DNA from: an uncultured Collinsella sp.
Lineage (GTDB): Bacteria; Actinomycetota; Coriobacteriia; Coriobacteriales; Coriobacteriaceae
NCBI GenBank assembly: GCA_934646815.1
Contig: CAKUEW010000001.1
Location: forward strand, 322,561-386,560
Length of the DNA stretch: 64,000 bases
Reading direction: 5' to 3'
This document shows positions 1 through 8,187 of this stretch, piece by piece. Within the stretch, counting starts at the first letter, position 1, and each line of letters begins with the position of its first letter. Both the position numbers and the translations under genes were made by a program. The notes below the pieces were generated by a model. The model did not search any database. It saw nothing but the letters and a program-made list of their open reading frames with translations, and had not been told where the DNA came from.

Positions 1-687
1 GTCATGTGCGGCAAGGATATTGACCTGTCTGACAAGGTTGAAAAGCATCTTATGCTGAACTTTGAGTCAATACGAGAGGCTTTTTTCGCGCGGTCGGTTT
101 TGGCTTTTGAGGGGCAAACTGAGTCTGGAGCCATTCCGGTCTTTGCGCGCAACCTTGGGATGGATCTGGATGATTTCGGAGTTGTACCCATCAGGGCTGG
201 CGGGAAAAAGAACGTCGAGCCGCTCTGCGAACTTCTGGACAAGTTTGAGATTCCAAATTATTCGATTGTCGATAGGGATAACGAGCCGCGAGAAGCTTCT
301 GGGAACCATATAACGACAACCGAACGGGATTTTGAAGCTGAGGTCATCGAAACTATTTTCGTTAATAGGAACCAAAGCTCGTTTATTACACTTCTTGAGG
401 CGACGGATCGTCAGAGGGCAACTTCCATCAAGGGCAATAGCAAAGCATTGAAATATGCCTGTGCTGTCTACGGTGCTAGCTTGACGGGCCCTGAGTATGA
501 TTTCCAGGGATTGGAGTTTGACGGGCTATTCGCCGACACACCCGAATCGCGTGCGCTTATGTATGCATGGCTTTCATCGAACAAGGGCGTTGGGTCTGGT
601 GTTGCCCTCGCGGAGGTTTTTGGTGCTGATGGCGTTCCCGCATGTTATAAAACTATTATTCGCAAGGCCGTGGGTTTTGAATGCTGA
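1..687 (+). CDS. gajA: Gabija nuclease GajA, C-terminal part (5' end lies outside the window)
   Basis: The reading frame is open from the first base, so this is the last 228 codons of a longer gene. The visible part is an OLD-family TOPRIM domain: the acidic strand motif LAFEGQTES near codon 37, then a glycine-rich turn (PIRAGGKKNV) and the D-x-D motif IVDRDNEP, which together hold the catalytic metals in OLD/GajA nucleases. The N-terminal ATPase half must lie upstream. The stop overlaps the start of a UvrD-like helicase by 7 bases, the standard gajA-gajB layout. In known Gabija systems GajA is a nucleotide-regulated DNA nickase that oligomerises with GajB to stop phage. A stand-alone OLD nuclease is possible, but the helicase partner makes Gabija much more likely. 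Confidence 0.82.
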   Translation, partial: VMCGKDIDLSDKVEKHLMLNFESIREAFFARSVLAFEGQTESGAIPVFARNLGMDLDDFGVVPIRAGGKKNVEPLCELLDKFEIPNYSIVDRDNEPREASGNHITTTERDFEAEVIETIFVNRNQSSFITLLEATDRQRATSIKGNSKALKYACAVYGASLTGPEYDFQGLEFDGLFADTPESRALMYAWLSSNKGVGSGVALAEVFGADGVPACYKTIIRKAVGFEC

Positions 688-2498
688 TGAGCCAGACCGA
701 CTTGCGGGAAAGTGTTAGAACTGCGATTGAGATGCGCTGTGACGGAGATGAATCGCAGTGCTCTGCGATTTTTGCGCCATCGAAGAGGGTATTCGTAGAG
801 GCGCCGGCAGGATACGGGAAAACCACAGTTATGACTGGGCGGGCTTGCTGGCTGCTGGCATCTGGCGAAGTCCGGCCGCCAAAAAGGATTTTGGCCCTAA
901 CCTTCAGCGTCGCCGCCGCGCGGAGAATGCGTACAGATTTGGGTGCCACTATGTCGGCGCTTCCCGGCGCCTTGGCCAAGCACTTTGAGAACAGGGTCAT
1001 GGCGACTAACTTCCACGGCTTTGCTTGGGCCCTGCTGCGCAGGTACTGGAGATCGCTCTTGCTCCCAGTGAACGTTGACGAACTTTCTATGGTCGATGAC
1101 AGCAGCGCCGTTAACGAGTTGAGTTCGCGAGGCGGCAGGCTAATTTGGGATGAAAAGAAGGTCATTGACAACTTCCTCCGCTCCATGAGGAACGGTCAAG
1201 ACGACGACTTGAGATGCCGTGTGCGTTCTTTTAATAGGATCATTAAGGATAGATTCGCACCGAACGGTCTCTTGCCATATTCAGGAATGATTTCCCTTGC
1301 AATTGAATTGCTTGCCGATTTCTCAAAGTTGAGGTCCTATCTGTCGACGGCGTTTCCTGTCGTACTTGTCGACGAAGCACAGGACACGAATGCCCTGTGC
1401 TACATCTTTCTAAAAGGCCTGCTTTCCGATGAATCAGGAATCTGCATGTTCGGCGACCCTATTCAGCGTGTCTATGGTTTTATTGGCGCAATGGAAGGCT
1501 TAAAGACAAAGGCCGCTACCGACCTGTGTCTATCGCAGCTGGAGCTCGAACATAATCATAGGTTTTCTGGGGGATCTATTGTCGGGGAGCTCGGTGCTGC
1601 GATTCGCTCCAACATGAAGGGTGTCATTGCTGGCGGTACGCCCCGACTTCCCATATTTGTTGGCGCTGCACAGCAAGACGAAGCGACAGCCATTGTTTCC
1701 AAGGTTGCGGCGCTCGCCCGAGGTGGTGGCGGGAGGATTGCGATTCTTGTCCGTAAGCGCGGTGCCCTGGCCAACCTCATCATGGACGAGTTGATTAAGG
1801 AGGAGATTCCATACTTCAACGGGCTTTTTTCGGATACAGCCCCAGAGTTCATTGAATTCAATGCGCTTGCTTTATCCAGGATTACCGATGCAGCGACTGG
1901 AGAAAAGGGCGTCAGCCGGTCTGCTGCGGACAAAATAATCAACTCTATCGCTGATGAACTGATGAGTGGCTCCTGGAGATTCGAGTATGGGCGGCCCTAT
2001 GCCATGCTTCTTGGGGCGCTGCGGAAACACCTTAAAAATGACTGCGTCGCGATGGATCCGTCTGAGCGCTTCGACTATATCGTTAGTATCTTTTCCGAGG
2101 GCTCCCTGCGGCGTTTCTCTGATTACCTCGATGCAAATATCTCGATCATGACCATTCACTCTGCTAAGGGACTCGAGTGGGACACCGTTTTCATACCGGG
2201 CGTTACGCGCTTCGATTGGCCTGGAAGGATTTGCTCTCGGTGCGAAAGTGCTGGCATGTGCTCGCGTTCTGCGCGTGGATGCCGGATTGTGGATGCGAAG
2301 AAATTGCCAGACGGGCTTATTGAGGAAATAGGCCTGTTGTACGTCGGTGTCACTCGCGCCCGCAAAGCGGTATATGTCTCCGCTTCTATGCAGCGCAGAA
2401 CAAATTACGGGAACTATCAGGTTGCCTGCCCCTCTTGTCTAACGTCTCTTCCGGGCATTGAGCCTGTGAGTTGGACGGCCATGGACGGGGAGGGGTGA
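681..2498 (+). CDS. gajB: Gabija helicase GajB (UvrD/PcrA-like superfamily 1)
   Basis: A 605-residue superfamily 1 helicase. Visible motifs are Walker A APAGYGKTT near residue 50, motif Ia LTFSVAAARRM, Walker B VLVDEAQD, motif III FGDPIQRVYGF, motif IV LEHNHRF, motif V TIHSAKGLEWDTVF and motif VI LLYVGVTRARKAVY. The ATG lies inside the end of the nuclease gene (7-base overlap), implying coupled translation. In Gabija, GajB hydrolyses nucleotides and works with GajA. It is longer than the roughly 500 residues usual for GajB. Between motifs V and VI sits a four-cysteine cluster (C518, C521, C527, C534) that could bind zinc or an iron-sulfur cluster; this is my inference. Codon use is AT-richer than in the core genes further along. 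Confidence 0.82.
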   Translation: MLMSQTDLRESVRTAIEMRCDGDESQCSAIFAPSKRVFVEAPAGYGKTTVMTGRACWLLASGEVRPPKRILALTFSVAAARRMRTDLGATMSALPGALAKHFENRVMATNFHGFAWALLRRYWRSLLLPVNVDELSMVDDSSAVNELSSRGGRLIWDEKKVIDNFLRSMRNGQDDDLRCRVRSFNRIIKDRFAPNGLLPYSGMISLAIELLADFSKLRSYLSTAFPVVLVDEAQDTNALCYIFLKGLLSDESGICMFGDPIQRVYGFIGAMEGLKTKAATDLCLSQLELEHNHRFSGGSIVGELGAAIRSNMKGVIAGGTPRLPIFVGAAQQDEATAIVSKVAALARGGGGRIAILVRKRGALANLIMDELIKEEIPYFNGLFSDTAPEFIEFNALALSRITDAATGEKGVSRSAADKIINSIADELMSGSWRFEYGRPYAMLLGALRKHLKNDCVAMDPSERFDYIVSIFSEGSLRRFSDYLDANISIMTIHSAKGLEWDTVFIPGVTRFDWPGRICSRCESAGMCSRSARGCRIVDAKKLPDGLIEEIGLLYVGVTRARKAVYVSASMQRRTNYGNYQVACPSCLTSLPGIEPVSWTAMDGEG

Positions 2499-2941
2499 TT
2501 GTTGGCGGAATGGAGTGTGTCCACTATTGGCGTTCCTATTCCAATCCGCATGTTGTTAGGGATACGCAGGCCCTTGTCCTGCAATTGAGTACTTGCTAAA
2601 ACTGGCCTTTTTGCTGTATAGCGTTGACTGAAAAGGGAATAAAGTTTCTCGCCCATCGCGAATTGGCGATGGGGTACGCTACTGCCGTCAATATAGCAAA
2701 CGACGAAATCGCAATTCCGACGTTCGCAACATTGACGCCAGCGTTGCCTGCGGCTAGCTGGATAAGGGCTTCGATGGTCATAAGTACCAATTCCTCGCTT
2801 TCGTCTAGTATGGCATAGGCAAGCATTGTTTTAGGTGGCCGCGAAAGCGTTGGTTGCACTTGCTGCGCCTTTAATTAGCCTGTCCGGGGAGGGTCAGCCG
2901 CCGCTTGTTGATCCGGACAGGTTGATTTATTTGGGGGTATT
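2499..2941 (+). ncRNA. Structured non-coding region upstream of the reverse transcriptase; candidate RT-associated RNA
   Basis: This 443-base gap holds no convincing gene but at least four inverted repeats. They are an imperfect 10-bp stem (2505-2514 with 2540-2549), an 8-bp perfect stem with a 6-base loop (2652-2659 with 2666-2673), a 10-bp stem with one mismatch (2683-2692 with 2731-2740), and a 15-bp stem with two G-U pairs (2873-2887 with 2913-2927). The last ends 6 bases before the RT ribosome site. A weak promoter, TTGCTA at 2593 and TATAGC at 2617 (18-base spacer), could drive it. Several defence RT families (DRT2, DRT9, retrons) use an RNA encoded just upstream as template or cofactor, so a functional RNA is a reasonable inference, but its ends are unknown. 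Small ORFs on both strands overlap these stems and look spurious. Confidence 0.42.
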
Positions 2942-4396
2942 TTGGCCGAGTTCGATATCACTCGTATTCCTCGATATAGTTCAAAAAGTTCATATGCCCA
3001 TTTTGATCATAGGATTTCTTTTGCCGAAGCTCAGGCCAAGATCTTAGATCCAGGGTACGTTTCCCAACACGCGTTCTACCCTCTAATTTCCAACGAGATC
3101 ATTGCTGTTCGGTATCGTGGAGGTAAGCGAAGCTGCAAGGTTCGCAATATCGCTTATGCCTCGCATTTCGATCACCGCGTCTTCCAGTACTACTCTTATC
3201 TTTGGTCGGACTTATATAACAAGAAGGCTATTGCCGTAGAGTTTAATGAGGTTGCCGTAGCGTACCGCTCTTCGCTTTCATCAGACAGTGCCGTAACTGC
3301 TGCCAGCAATATTTCCTCAGCTAAAAGGGCCTTTGATTATATACGCGAGCAAGATTCGGCTTTTGTGCTTACGGGTGATTTCGAGGGCTTCTTCGACAAC
3401 TTAAATCATGCCCATCTAATGAAGTCGTTGCGTTCGTTGTTTCCCGATGGACGTTTGCCGGACGATCACTATCAGGTCATTAAAAACATCCTCCGCTATT
3501 CGTGCTGGCCTATTGCTGATTTAGCGGCTCGGCATGATTTGCCGTGGCCGGCGGTCGAACCTGCTCGGGAGAAGATGATCAGCGACGCAGCTATCGAACT
3601 TCGGTTCAAGGCTATTCGCGAACTTAATAAGCTGGATGTTATCTTGCCTAAGGCAGAGTTTCTTGCAAACAAAAGTAAGGTCATCACCAGGCCGTGGAAG
3701 CGAACGGGTATTGGGCTGGGAATTCCTCAGGGTCTTGCTGCAAGTGGAGGGCTCGCTAACATCTATATGGCCGATATCGATATGAGAGTCAGACTTGCCG
3801 TTGAACGGTTTGGCGGCTTGTATCTTCGTTATTGCGATGACTTTATTGTTGCCGTTCCAAAGTCTGGCTTTGATGCACTTGTAGAGGCCATCAATCTAAT
3901 GGCCGATGTCGATTCCGTTAAACTGCAACCTGATAAAACCAAGGTGTTCCGGGTTGATGGTGACGGAGTCGCTCAGCTTGATTTTGAAAGCGTTCGTGCA
4001 GGTAAGGTCTATTCGTACTCCGGTGCACATCCGGCGCAGAAAGTCAGTTTCCTGGGGTTTGACTTTAACGGGCGCGTTGTAAGACTTCGGCAGTCTACGG
4101 TTGGAAGGTACCACAAACGTCTCCGTGAGGCGGCCACTGCGATTGCGCGTTCTAATCAGGGGGAGGGAAGACACGCATCAAAAAAGCGCGTCTCCGCTTT
4201 GTATCAACATTATTCGCCGCTCGGTATTAAGGGAAGAGGGTTGTGCCCATCGGCTGACGCCGACTCTTCTGCATTTTTCCGCTACGGAAACTTTCTTTCC
4301 TATGCGGCAAGAGCCCAAAAGGCGTTTCCAAATGATCCGATTGCCCCCGATGAGGCTAAGATTTACAGGAAGATTAAACGCTTGAGTGCTCGGTAA
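2942..4396 (+). CDS. Reverse transcriptase, probable anti-phage (DRT-like)
   Basis: A 484-residue RNA-directed DNA polymerase. The palm shows the first catalytic aspartate in VLTGDFEGFFDNLNH, the template-grip motif GIPQGLAASGGLANIYM, and the catalytic box YLRYCDD (Y297, C298, D299, D300), followed by the motif D region LQPDKTKVF and a basic C-terminal part. The maturase X domain and HNH endonuclease of group II intron RTs are absent, as are obvious retron NAxxH and VTG signatures. The chosen start is TTG at 2942, with GGGGG five bases upstream. Position inside a defence island and the structured upstream DNA suggest an antiviral RT of the unknown-group (UG/DRT) type. I cannot assign the DRT class from sequence alone. 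Confidence 0.75.
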   Translation: MAEFDITRIPRYSSKSSYAHFDHRISFAEAQAKILDPGYVSQHAFYPLISNEIIAVRYRGGKRSCKVRNIAYASHFDHRVFQYYSYLWSDLYNKKAIAVEFNEVAVAYRSSLSSDSAVTAASNISSAKRAFDYIREQDSAFVLTGDFEGFFDNLNHAHLMKSLRSLFPDGRLPDDHYQVIKNILRYSCWPIADLAARHDLPWPAVEPAREKMISDAAIELRFKAIRELNKLDVILPKAEFLANKSKVITRPWKRTGIGLGIPQGLAASGGLANIYMADIDMRVRLAVERFGGLYLRYCDDFIVAVPKSGFDALVEAINLMADVDSVKLQPDKTKVFRVDGDGVAQLDFESVRAGKVYSYSGAHPAQKVSFLGFDFNGRVVRLRQSTVGRYHKRLREAATAIARSNQGEGRHASKKRVSALYQHYSPLGIKGRGLCPSADADSSAFFRYGNFLSYAARAQKAFPNDPIAPDEAKIYRKIKRLSAR

Positions 4397-4555
4397 TTTG
4401 GCTGCTATAGCTCCGATCGATTTCGACTACAAAAAGCCGGTTTGTTAAACCTATTGATTGCTGCCAGTTCCCATTTCTTGGTAGCGTCCTGCGCTTGTCC
4501 AGTCGGGGCGTTATAATTCACGGAAAGATACGGCTTACAATTATTAGGGGTTGGC

Positions 4556-5596
4556 TTGGGGAGCACTCTTTCCGTGACGGTCATGGTTGGCAATGGATTT
4601 GATTTGTCGGCAGGATTGAAGACAAGCACCACTAGGTTCATGGATTTCTTTTCCAAAAACCATGCTTCGGATGAAGGCCCAGTTGGCCGCTTGGCAGGTT
4701 GTATTGAAAAAGAAGGAGCGCGGGAGTGGGCTGACTTTGAGAAGAAGCTGGGTGAATATACTTCAAATCTCGAGGTTTACGAGGAAAATGCGGTTGAAGC
4801 TGCACTCGATTGCAAAGAAGCGATAGATGTTGATCTCGCTGCTTTCATTGCGTCGGAAGATAAAAGAGTAACCGATGAATTCATCAAGGCTAACTCCGAA
4901 TATGTCATAGCCTCTTTGGCATATTGGTGTTCCGCGTTGCAGCCTCTGGAAAGACAGAGGATACTTGGTTGCTATTCGACTGATTTTGAGCTGAACGTTT
5001 CTATTGTCACTTTTAACTATACTACGTTACTCCCTCGTCTATTTCATGCTTTCGGAACAAGCGGGCATGCAACCCCAGAGGATAGTTGGGGGGTTTCTTC
5101 CATCCGGCTCATTCATCTTGTCCAGGCTCACGGCGCTCTCGGACGTGAGCCAATATGTGGCGTTAATGATGCGTCCCAGATTGGGTCGGACGCTCTTTCC
5201 AAAAATGAAGATATTGCATCCACCTTTGTAAAAGGCGAAATACAGAAGCTATTCGGTTCCGTTGATGACCGTAGGGCTGAAGATATTATTCTTGGGGCCA
5301 ATATATTGATTATATTTGGCCTGTCGCTCGGAGAGACGGATATTCGCTGGTGGGAAACTGTGGTGAAGCTTCTAAAAAAGGGGGATATTCATTTTGTTTT
5401 GATCGCTTCGACTAAAGCTGTATCCGCCAGAAGGAGCCCTGCGTCTTTTCGTCGTTTTTCAAAAGCGCTTAAGGAAAAATTGTTGACCCGTGGCGGCGCG
5501 AACGATGATGAGAAACGACTGCTTTCTGGACGAATTTTTATTATCCCCGCCGGTTCAATCTTCAGATTTAAAAGCCATATTCCTGATGCTGATTAG
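4556..5596 (+). CDS. abiH: AbiH-family abortive infection protein
   Basis: A 346-residue protein with the AbiH hallmarks. These are an N-terminal nucleotide-binding-like motif GNGFDL at residues 12-17, a central TFNYTTLL, then LVQAHGALG, and a C-terminal LIIFGLSLGETD followed by a tryptophan pair. AbiH proteins block phage in lactococci and are widespread in defence islands; their biochemical activity is not settled. The start is TTG 4556 with AGGGG at 4546-4550. A perfect -10 hexamer TATAAT lies at 4512-4517 in the 159-base gap after the RT gene, though without a clear -35, so the gene may have its own promoter. It could be a partner of the RT or an independent system; adjacency alone does not decide. 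Confidence 0.8.
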   Translation: MGSTLSVTVMVGNGFDLSAGLKTSTTRFMDFFSKNHASDEGPVGRLAGCIEKEGAREWADFEKKLGEYTSNLEVYEENAVEAALDCKEAIDVDLAAFIASEDKRVTDEFIKANSEYVIASLAYWCSALQPLERQRILGCYSTDFELNVSIVTFNYTTLLPRLFHAFGTSGHATPEDSWGVSSIRLIHLVQAHGALGREPICGVNDASQIGSDALSKNEDIASTFVKGEIQKLFGSVDDRRAEDIILGANILIIFGLSLGETDIRWWETVVKLLKKGDIHFVLIASTKAVSARRSPASFRRFSKALKEKLLTRGGANDDEKRLLSGRIFIIPAGSIFRFKSHIPDAD

Positions 5597-6548
5597 GCCT
5601 GATTTCTTCTAGCGTGTTGCTTTTGACAAGTTTCAGCTGTGCTATCTCCGGGCAAGTGCTCACTAATTTGAGTATTCGTTACGGGGAGTGGCTTAGTATG
5701 GGTCTTGACGGTGGCCACCGCTCCGACACGATTGCCTTGATGAATGGCTGATTCATGAAGGGGCTCAAAATTTGATTCGAGAGCTTGGCGGCATTGGATT
5801 GACGGCCTTGCTAGTTCTCCCTTAAAGAAATACGCGTGATGAGGCCTTGCGACGATACGTTCGGCTTGGTCCGTGGGAACCGCCGAAAGGCGGTTTCGCG
5901 TTTAAAGGGCTGTTTGCCGAAGGGCATTTGTTCGCATTCGCTTCTGGCAGTGGATTTATATCGCGTATTTCGGAAGTGCGGGGAAAAATCGAAACTTGCC
6001 GTGCACACTCCGATTTTTTGCCAACAAAATCGCAGATCGCAAGAGTCCAAAACCGGGGTCTGGTCGGCAGGTCTCATTTTCTACCGCACTTCCGAGTTCA
6101 CCTGTCGATAATGTGCGGCGGCCTCTGGAATCCCCGAGAGCGTCGGCCTTTTAGCATAAAGCGCATCGTCCCCCCCCCCGGGGGGCTTCTGGGGCGCGGC
6201 TCTTCTGGTTAAACTACTCAATTCTCAATGCTCACCGTGCTCAATTCTCGATGACCATTCGGACTACTTTTAAGTGGGCATCAGCAGGTTGAGTCGGGGA
6301 GGGGAGAGCTGAGGTGGATGAGGCGTATTTGTCCTGGCGTTATGTTCCGCGCTTATTGGGCTATGCGCGATACGGCGGCTTTAGTATGAGGCCGGCTTGC
6401 GCTTCTTCGGGATCCCATACTGACACCTTCCAGGTCCGATTTATGTCCGCGCCGGTAGTTATGCTTTAAGCAAAGCGGCACGAGTGAACTTGCTACAAGC
6501 CTCATGCTGTGAGCACGTTAATCAATCGGTCGTGAAGGCGAGGTGAGT
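5597..6548. other. Intergenic region with decayed sequence and one repeat element
   Basis: About 950 bases with no intact gene. A frame at 5709-5825 reads like a fragment of a real protein (EWLIHEGAQNLIRELGG) but lacks a start and is closed on both sides, so it may be the remnant of a lost defence gene. The region also holds a 124-bp inverted-repeat element (listed separately), a homopolymer junction of ten C followed by six G at 6170-6185, and a short direct repeat CTCAATTCTC near 6220 and 6250. ORFs read through the repeat are not credible genes. Confidence 0.6.
5971..6094 (+). repeat. MITE-like inverted-repeat element, copy 1
   Basis: A 124-bp element whose ends form an 11-bp perfect inverted repeat, CGGAAGTGCGG against CCGCACTTCCG. 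A copy of identical length in the same orientation lies at 8545-8668. The two share a 24-base identical start, the internal block TTTTGCCAACAAAA, the block GGGGTCTGGTCG and the end CGCACTTCCG, with substitutions between. Size, terminal inversion and lack of coding capacity fit a non-autonomous MITE or a structured extragenic repeat. No target-site duplication is obvious. Confidence 0.75.
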
Positions 6549-6776
6549 ATGAAAGGTAGAAACCAGCACGTTACGAAGCGGGCGGATGGCAAATGGCAGG
6601 TTAAGGGCGAGGGGGCGCGTCGCGCTTCCTTTGTTGCGACGACCCAGGGCGAAGCTATAAAGCGCGGTCGTCAAATTAGTTCTAATCAGCACTCTGAGCT
6701 AATCACCCATCGTCCCGATGGCAGAATCCGCGCAAAGGATTCCCATGGGCACGATCCCTTCCCGCCGAGAGGATAG
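6549..6776 (+). CDS. DUF2188 domain protein
   Basis: A 75-residue basic protein that closely fits the DUF2188 pattern. It begins GRNQHVTKRADGKWQVKGEG, continues with a helix that aligns with TQAEAI (here TTQGEAIKRGRQI), and ends with the motif SELITHRPDGRIRAKDSHG and DPFPPRG. The family's function is unknown, and it is common in mobile or accessory DNA. I take ATG 6549, since AGG at 6541-6543 gives a sensible ribosome-site spacing; GTG two codons earlier is the alternative. It stands alone, with about 190 bases to the next gene. Confidence 0.75.
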   Translation: MKGRNQHVTKRADGKWQVKGEGARRASFVATTQGEAIKRGRQISSNQHSELITHRPDGRIRAKDSHGHDPFPPRG

Positions 6777-6920
6777 GGGCTTGACGCCATTGCGGCCGCG
6801 GGCATGGATTAGCGTGTCCGCAGCCGCATACTTCTGGTTTGAACGGCTCTCAGTAGGTTTTCATGGTTCGGATGGGCTTTGGTTGCATGACGTTTCCCGT
6901 AGTGACGCAATTGATGCAAG

Positions 6921-6965
6921 TCTCCCATCTCTTGCCGTAATATAATTACGGCAAGAGATGGGAGA
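6921..6965. promoter_or_regulatory. 21-bp perfect palindrome over the ATPase promoter/ribosome-binding site
   Basis: Arms 6921-6941 and 6945-6965 are exact reverse complements separated by only three bases (ATA). The centre contains a perfect TATAAT (6941-6946), and the right arm contains GGGAGA, the likely Shine-Dalgarno of the ATPase whose ATG is at 6971. As DNA it could be an operator over the promoter; as RNA it would bury the ribosome site in a very stable hairpin. A transposon end is a further possibility. No clear -35 is visible at the right distance. Confidence 0.7.
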
Positions 6966-6970
6966 GTCTA

Positions 6971-8071
6971 ATGCTTAAGTGTTTTACTGTTGATGGCTAT
7001 AGGAATTTTCCGAATCCGGTTACATTTGATTTTGCAGCTTCTCGTGATTACCAGTTTGCAGAAAATAACGTTAAAAACGGAACCGTGAAAACCGCACTTT
7101 TGATCGGCAGAAATGCGTCTGGTAAATCGAATTTTGGTTCAGCTTTATTCGACATTACGCTCGGCTTTCCAAAGGCGTTCGATTATTCTGACCAGGACGA
7201 TCGTCTGTTTTTGAATGCTGATTGCGGGCGAGGCACGGCACAGTTCACTTATGTCTTTGAATTTGACGGTCGCGAAATCAATTACAGCTATGAAAAGACA
7301 TCCCCCACTACTTGGCTTCACGAGAGCCTATCGATTGATGAGAGTCTCATTTTCGATTTCAATAATGCACGCGGCGTTTTCATGGAGAACCACCTTGAAC
7401 GAATCGGTGCAGCTGGGGTCAATTTTGAATTCTCTGATACTTCGCTGAGCCTTCTTTCTTATATAACGAGTAGCCTTCCAACTGATGTTTTAGGCGTCTT
7501 GGCTGAATTACGCCGATTTGTCTCGCGCATGAGGCTGATTCGCATGGACGTTTTTCGATTAAAAGGGTTTGAAACAAGAAAGGTAATCGACAAAATCATA
7601 CGCGAGAACAAAGTTGCGGAATTCGAGTCATTTATTCGCAATTTTGGAGTCGATGAGTCTCTGATCGTTATTAAAGAGTCCGACGGCTCGCCTGTTCTGT
7701 ACTTCAATCATCCCGTGCGATGCATCCCGTTTGTCGAGGCGTGCTCTAGCGGTACAAGAACTCTGGTTAAGCTGTTCTCTGAGCTTGAGCTTAACGAGTC
7801 AGCCAGCTTTTTGTTCATAGATGAGTTTGACGCTTTTTGTCACTTTGAGATGGCAGAGAGCCTTTTGAAGCTTTTTGCTTCCAAGGCATCTTGTCAGATA
7901 CTGTGTTCCACTCACAACACTTCGCTTGTTAAGAACGGCGTCATGCGGCCTGACTGCGTATATCAAATCTCTTCAAATAATGGCATTCGTACTTTGGCTG
8001 ATTCCACCGATCGCGAGTTGAGACTTGGCAACAACATTGAAAAGCTCCTCCGTGCCGGAGAGTTTGATTAG
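6971..8071 (+). CDS. AAA-family ATPase (AAA15/OLD-like), probable defence protein
   Basis: A 366-residue ABC-type ATPase of the AAA15/AAA21 group. It starts with the typical LKCFTVDGYRNF strand and has Walker A GRNASGKS at 46-53, Walker B FLFIDEFDAF (D284, E285) and the switch histidine in CSTHNTSLV. No nuclease domain is fused to it. Such ATPases usually work with an effector encoded directly downstream, as in RloAB, PARIS or similar two-gene systems. Here only a 36-residue ORF follows (8074-8187), so the partner appears lost or truncated. The gene is AT-rich compared with the core genes and is bracketed by copies of the 124-bp repeat. A 21-bp palindrome covers its ribosome site. Confidence 0.72.
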   Translation: MLKCFTVDGYRNFPNPVTFDFAASRDYQFAENNVKNGTVKTALLIGRNASGKSNFGSALFDITLGFPKAFDYSDQDDRLFLNADCGRGTAQFTYVFEFDGREINYSYEKTSPTTWLHESLSIDESLIFDFNNARGVFMENHLERIGAAGVNFEFSDTSLSLLSYITSSLPTDVLGVLAELRRFVSRMRLIRMDVFRLKGFETRKVIDKIIRENKVAEFESFIRNFGVDESLIVIKESDGSPVLYFNHPVRCIPFVEACSSGTRTLVKLFSELELNESASFLFIDEFDAFCHFEMAESLLKLFASKASCQILCSTHNTSLVKNGVMRPDCVYQISSNNGIRTLADSTDRELRLGNNIEKLLRAGEFD

Positions 8072-8073
8072 TC

Positions 8074-8187
8074 ATGTACAGCTCATCCGAGAAGAACGTC
8101 CCGCTTATTGTTGAAGGTGCCAAGCAGAGGTTGAATGATGTTTGGCATAAAGCGGTGATGAGAGGTTTGGGCATACGTTTGTTTTAG
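8074..8187 (+). pseudogene. Short ORF after the ATPase, possible remnant of its effector gene
   Basis: ATG 8074 lies two bases after the ATPase stop, as expected for the second gene of a two-gene operon. The frame encodes only 37 codons (MYSSSEKNVPLIVEGAKQRL and so on) before TAG at 8185. The N-terminal PLIVEGAKQRLNDVWHKAV resembles the beginning of a folded protein, not noise. No continuation was found in other frames before the repeat region. It may be a small genuine gene or the stump of a deleted effector. Confidence 0.4.

Noticed and set aside
2596-2859. Small ORFs on both strands in the gap before the RT
   Set aside because: The 87-codon minus-strand and 64-codon plus-strand frames overlap each other and several stems, lack good ribosome sites and show no family resemblance. 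A short real peptide is not fully excluded.
2942-4396. Retron reverse transcriptase
   Set aside because: No NAxxH or VTG motifs were seen and no typical msr-msd arrangement with short end inverted repeats was recognised. A DRT-type system fits better.
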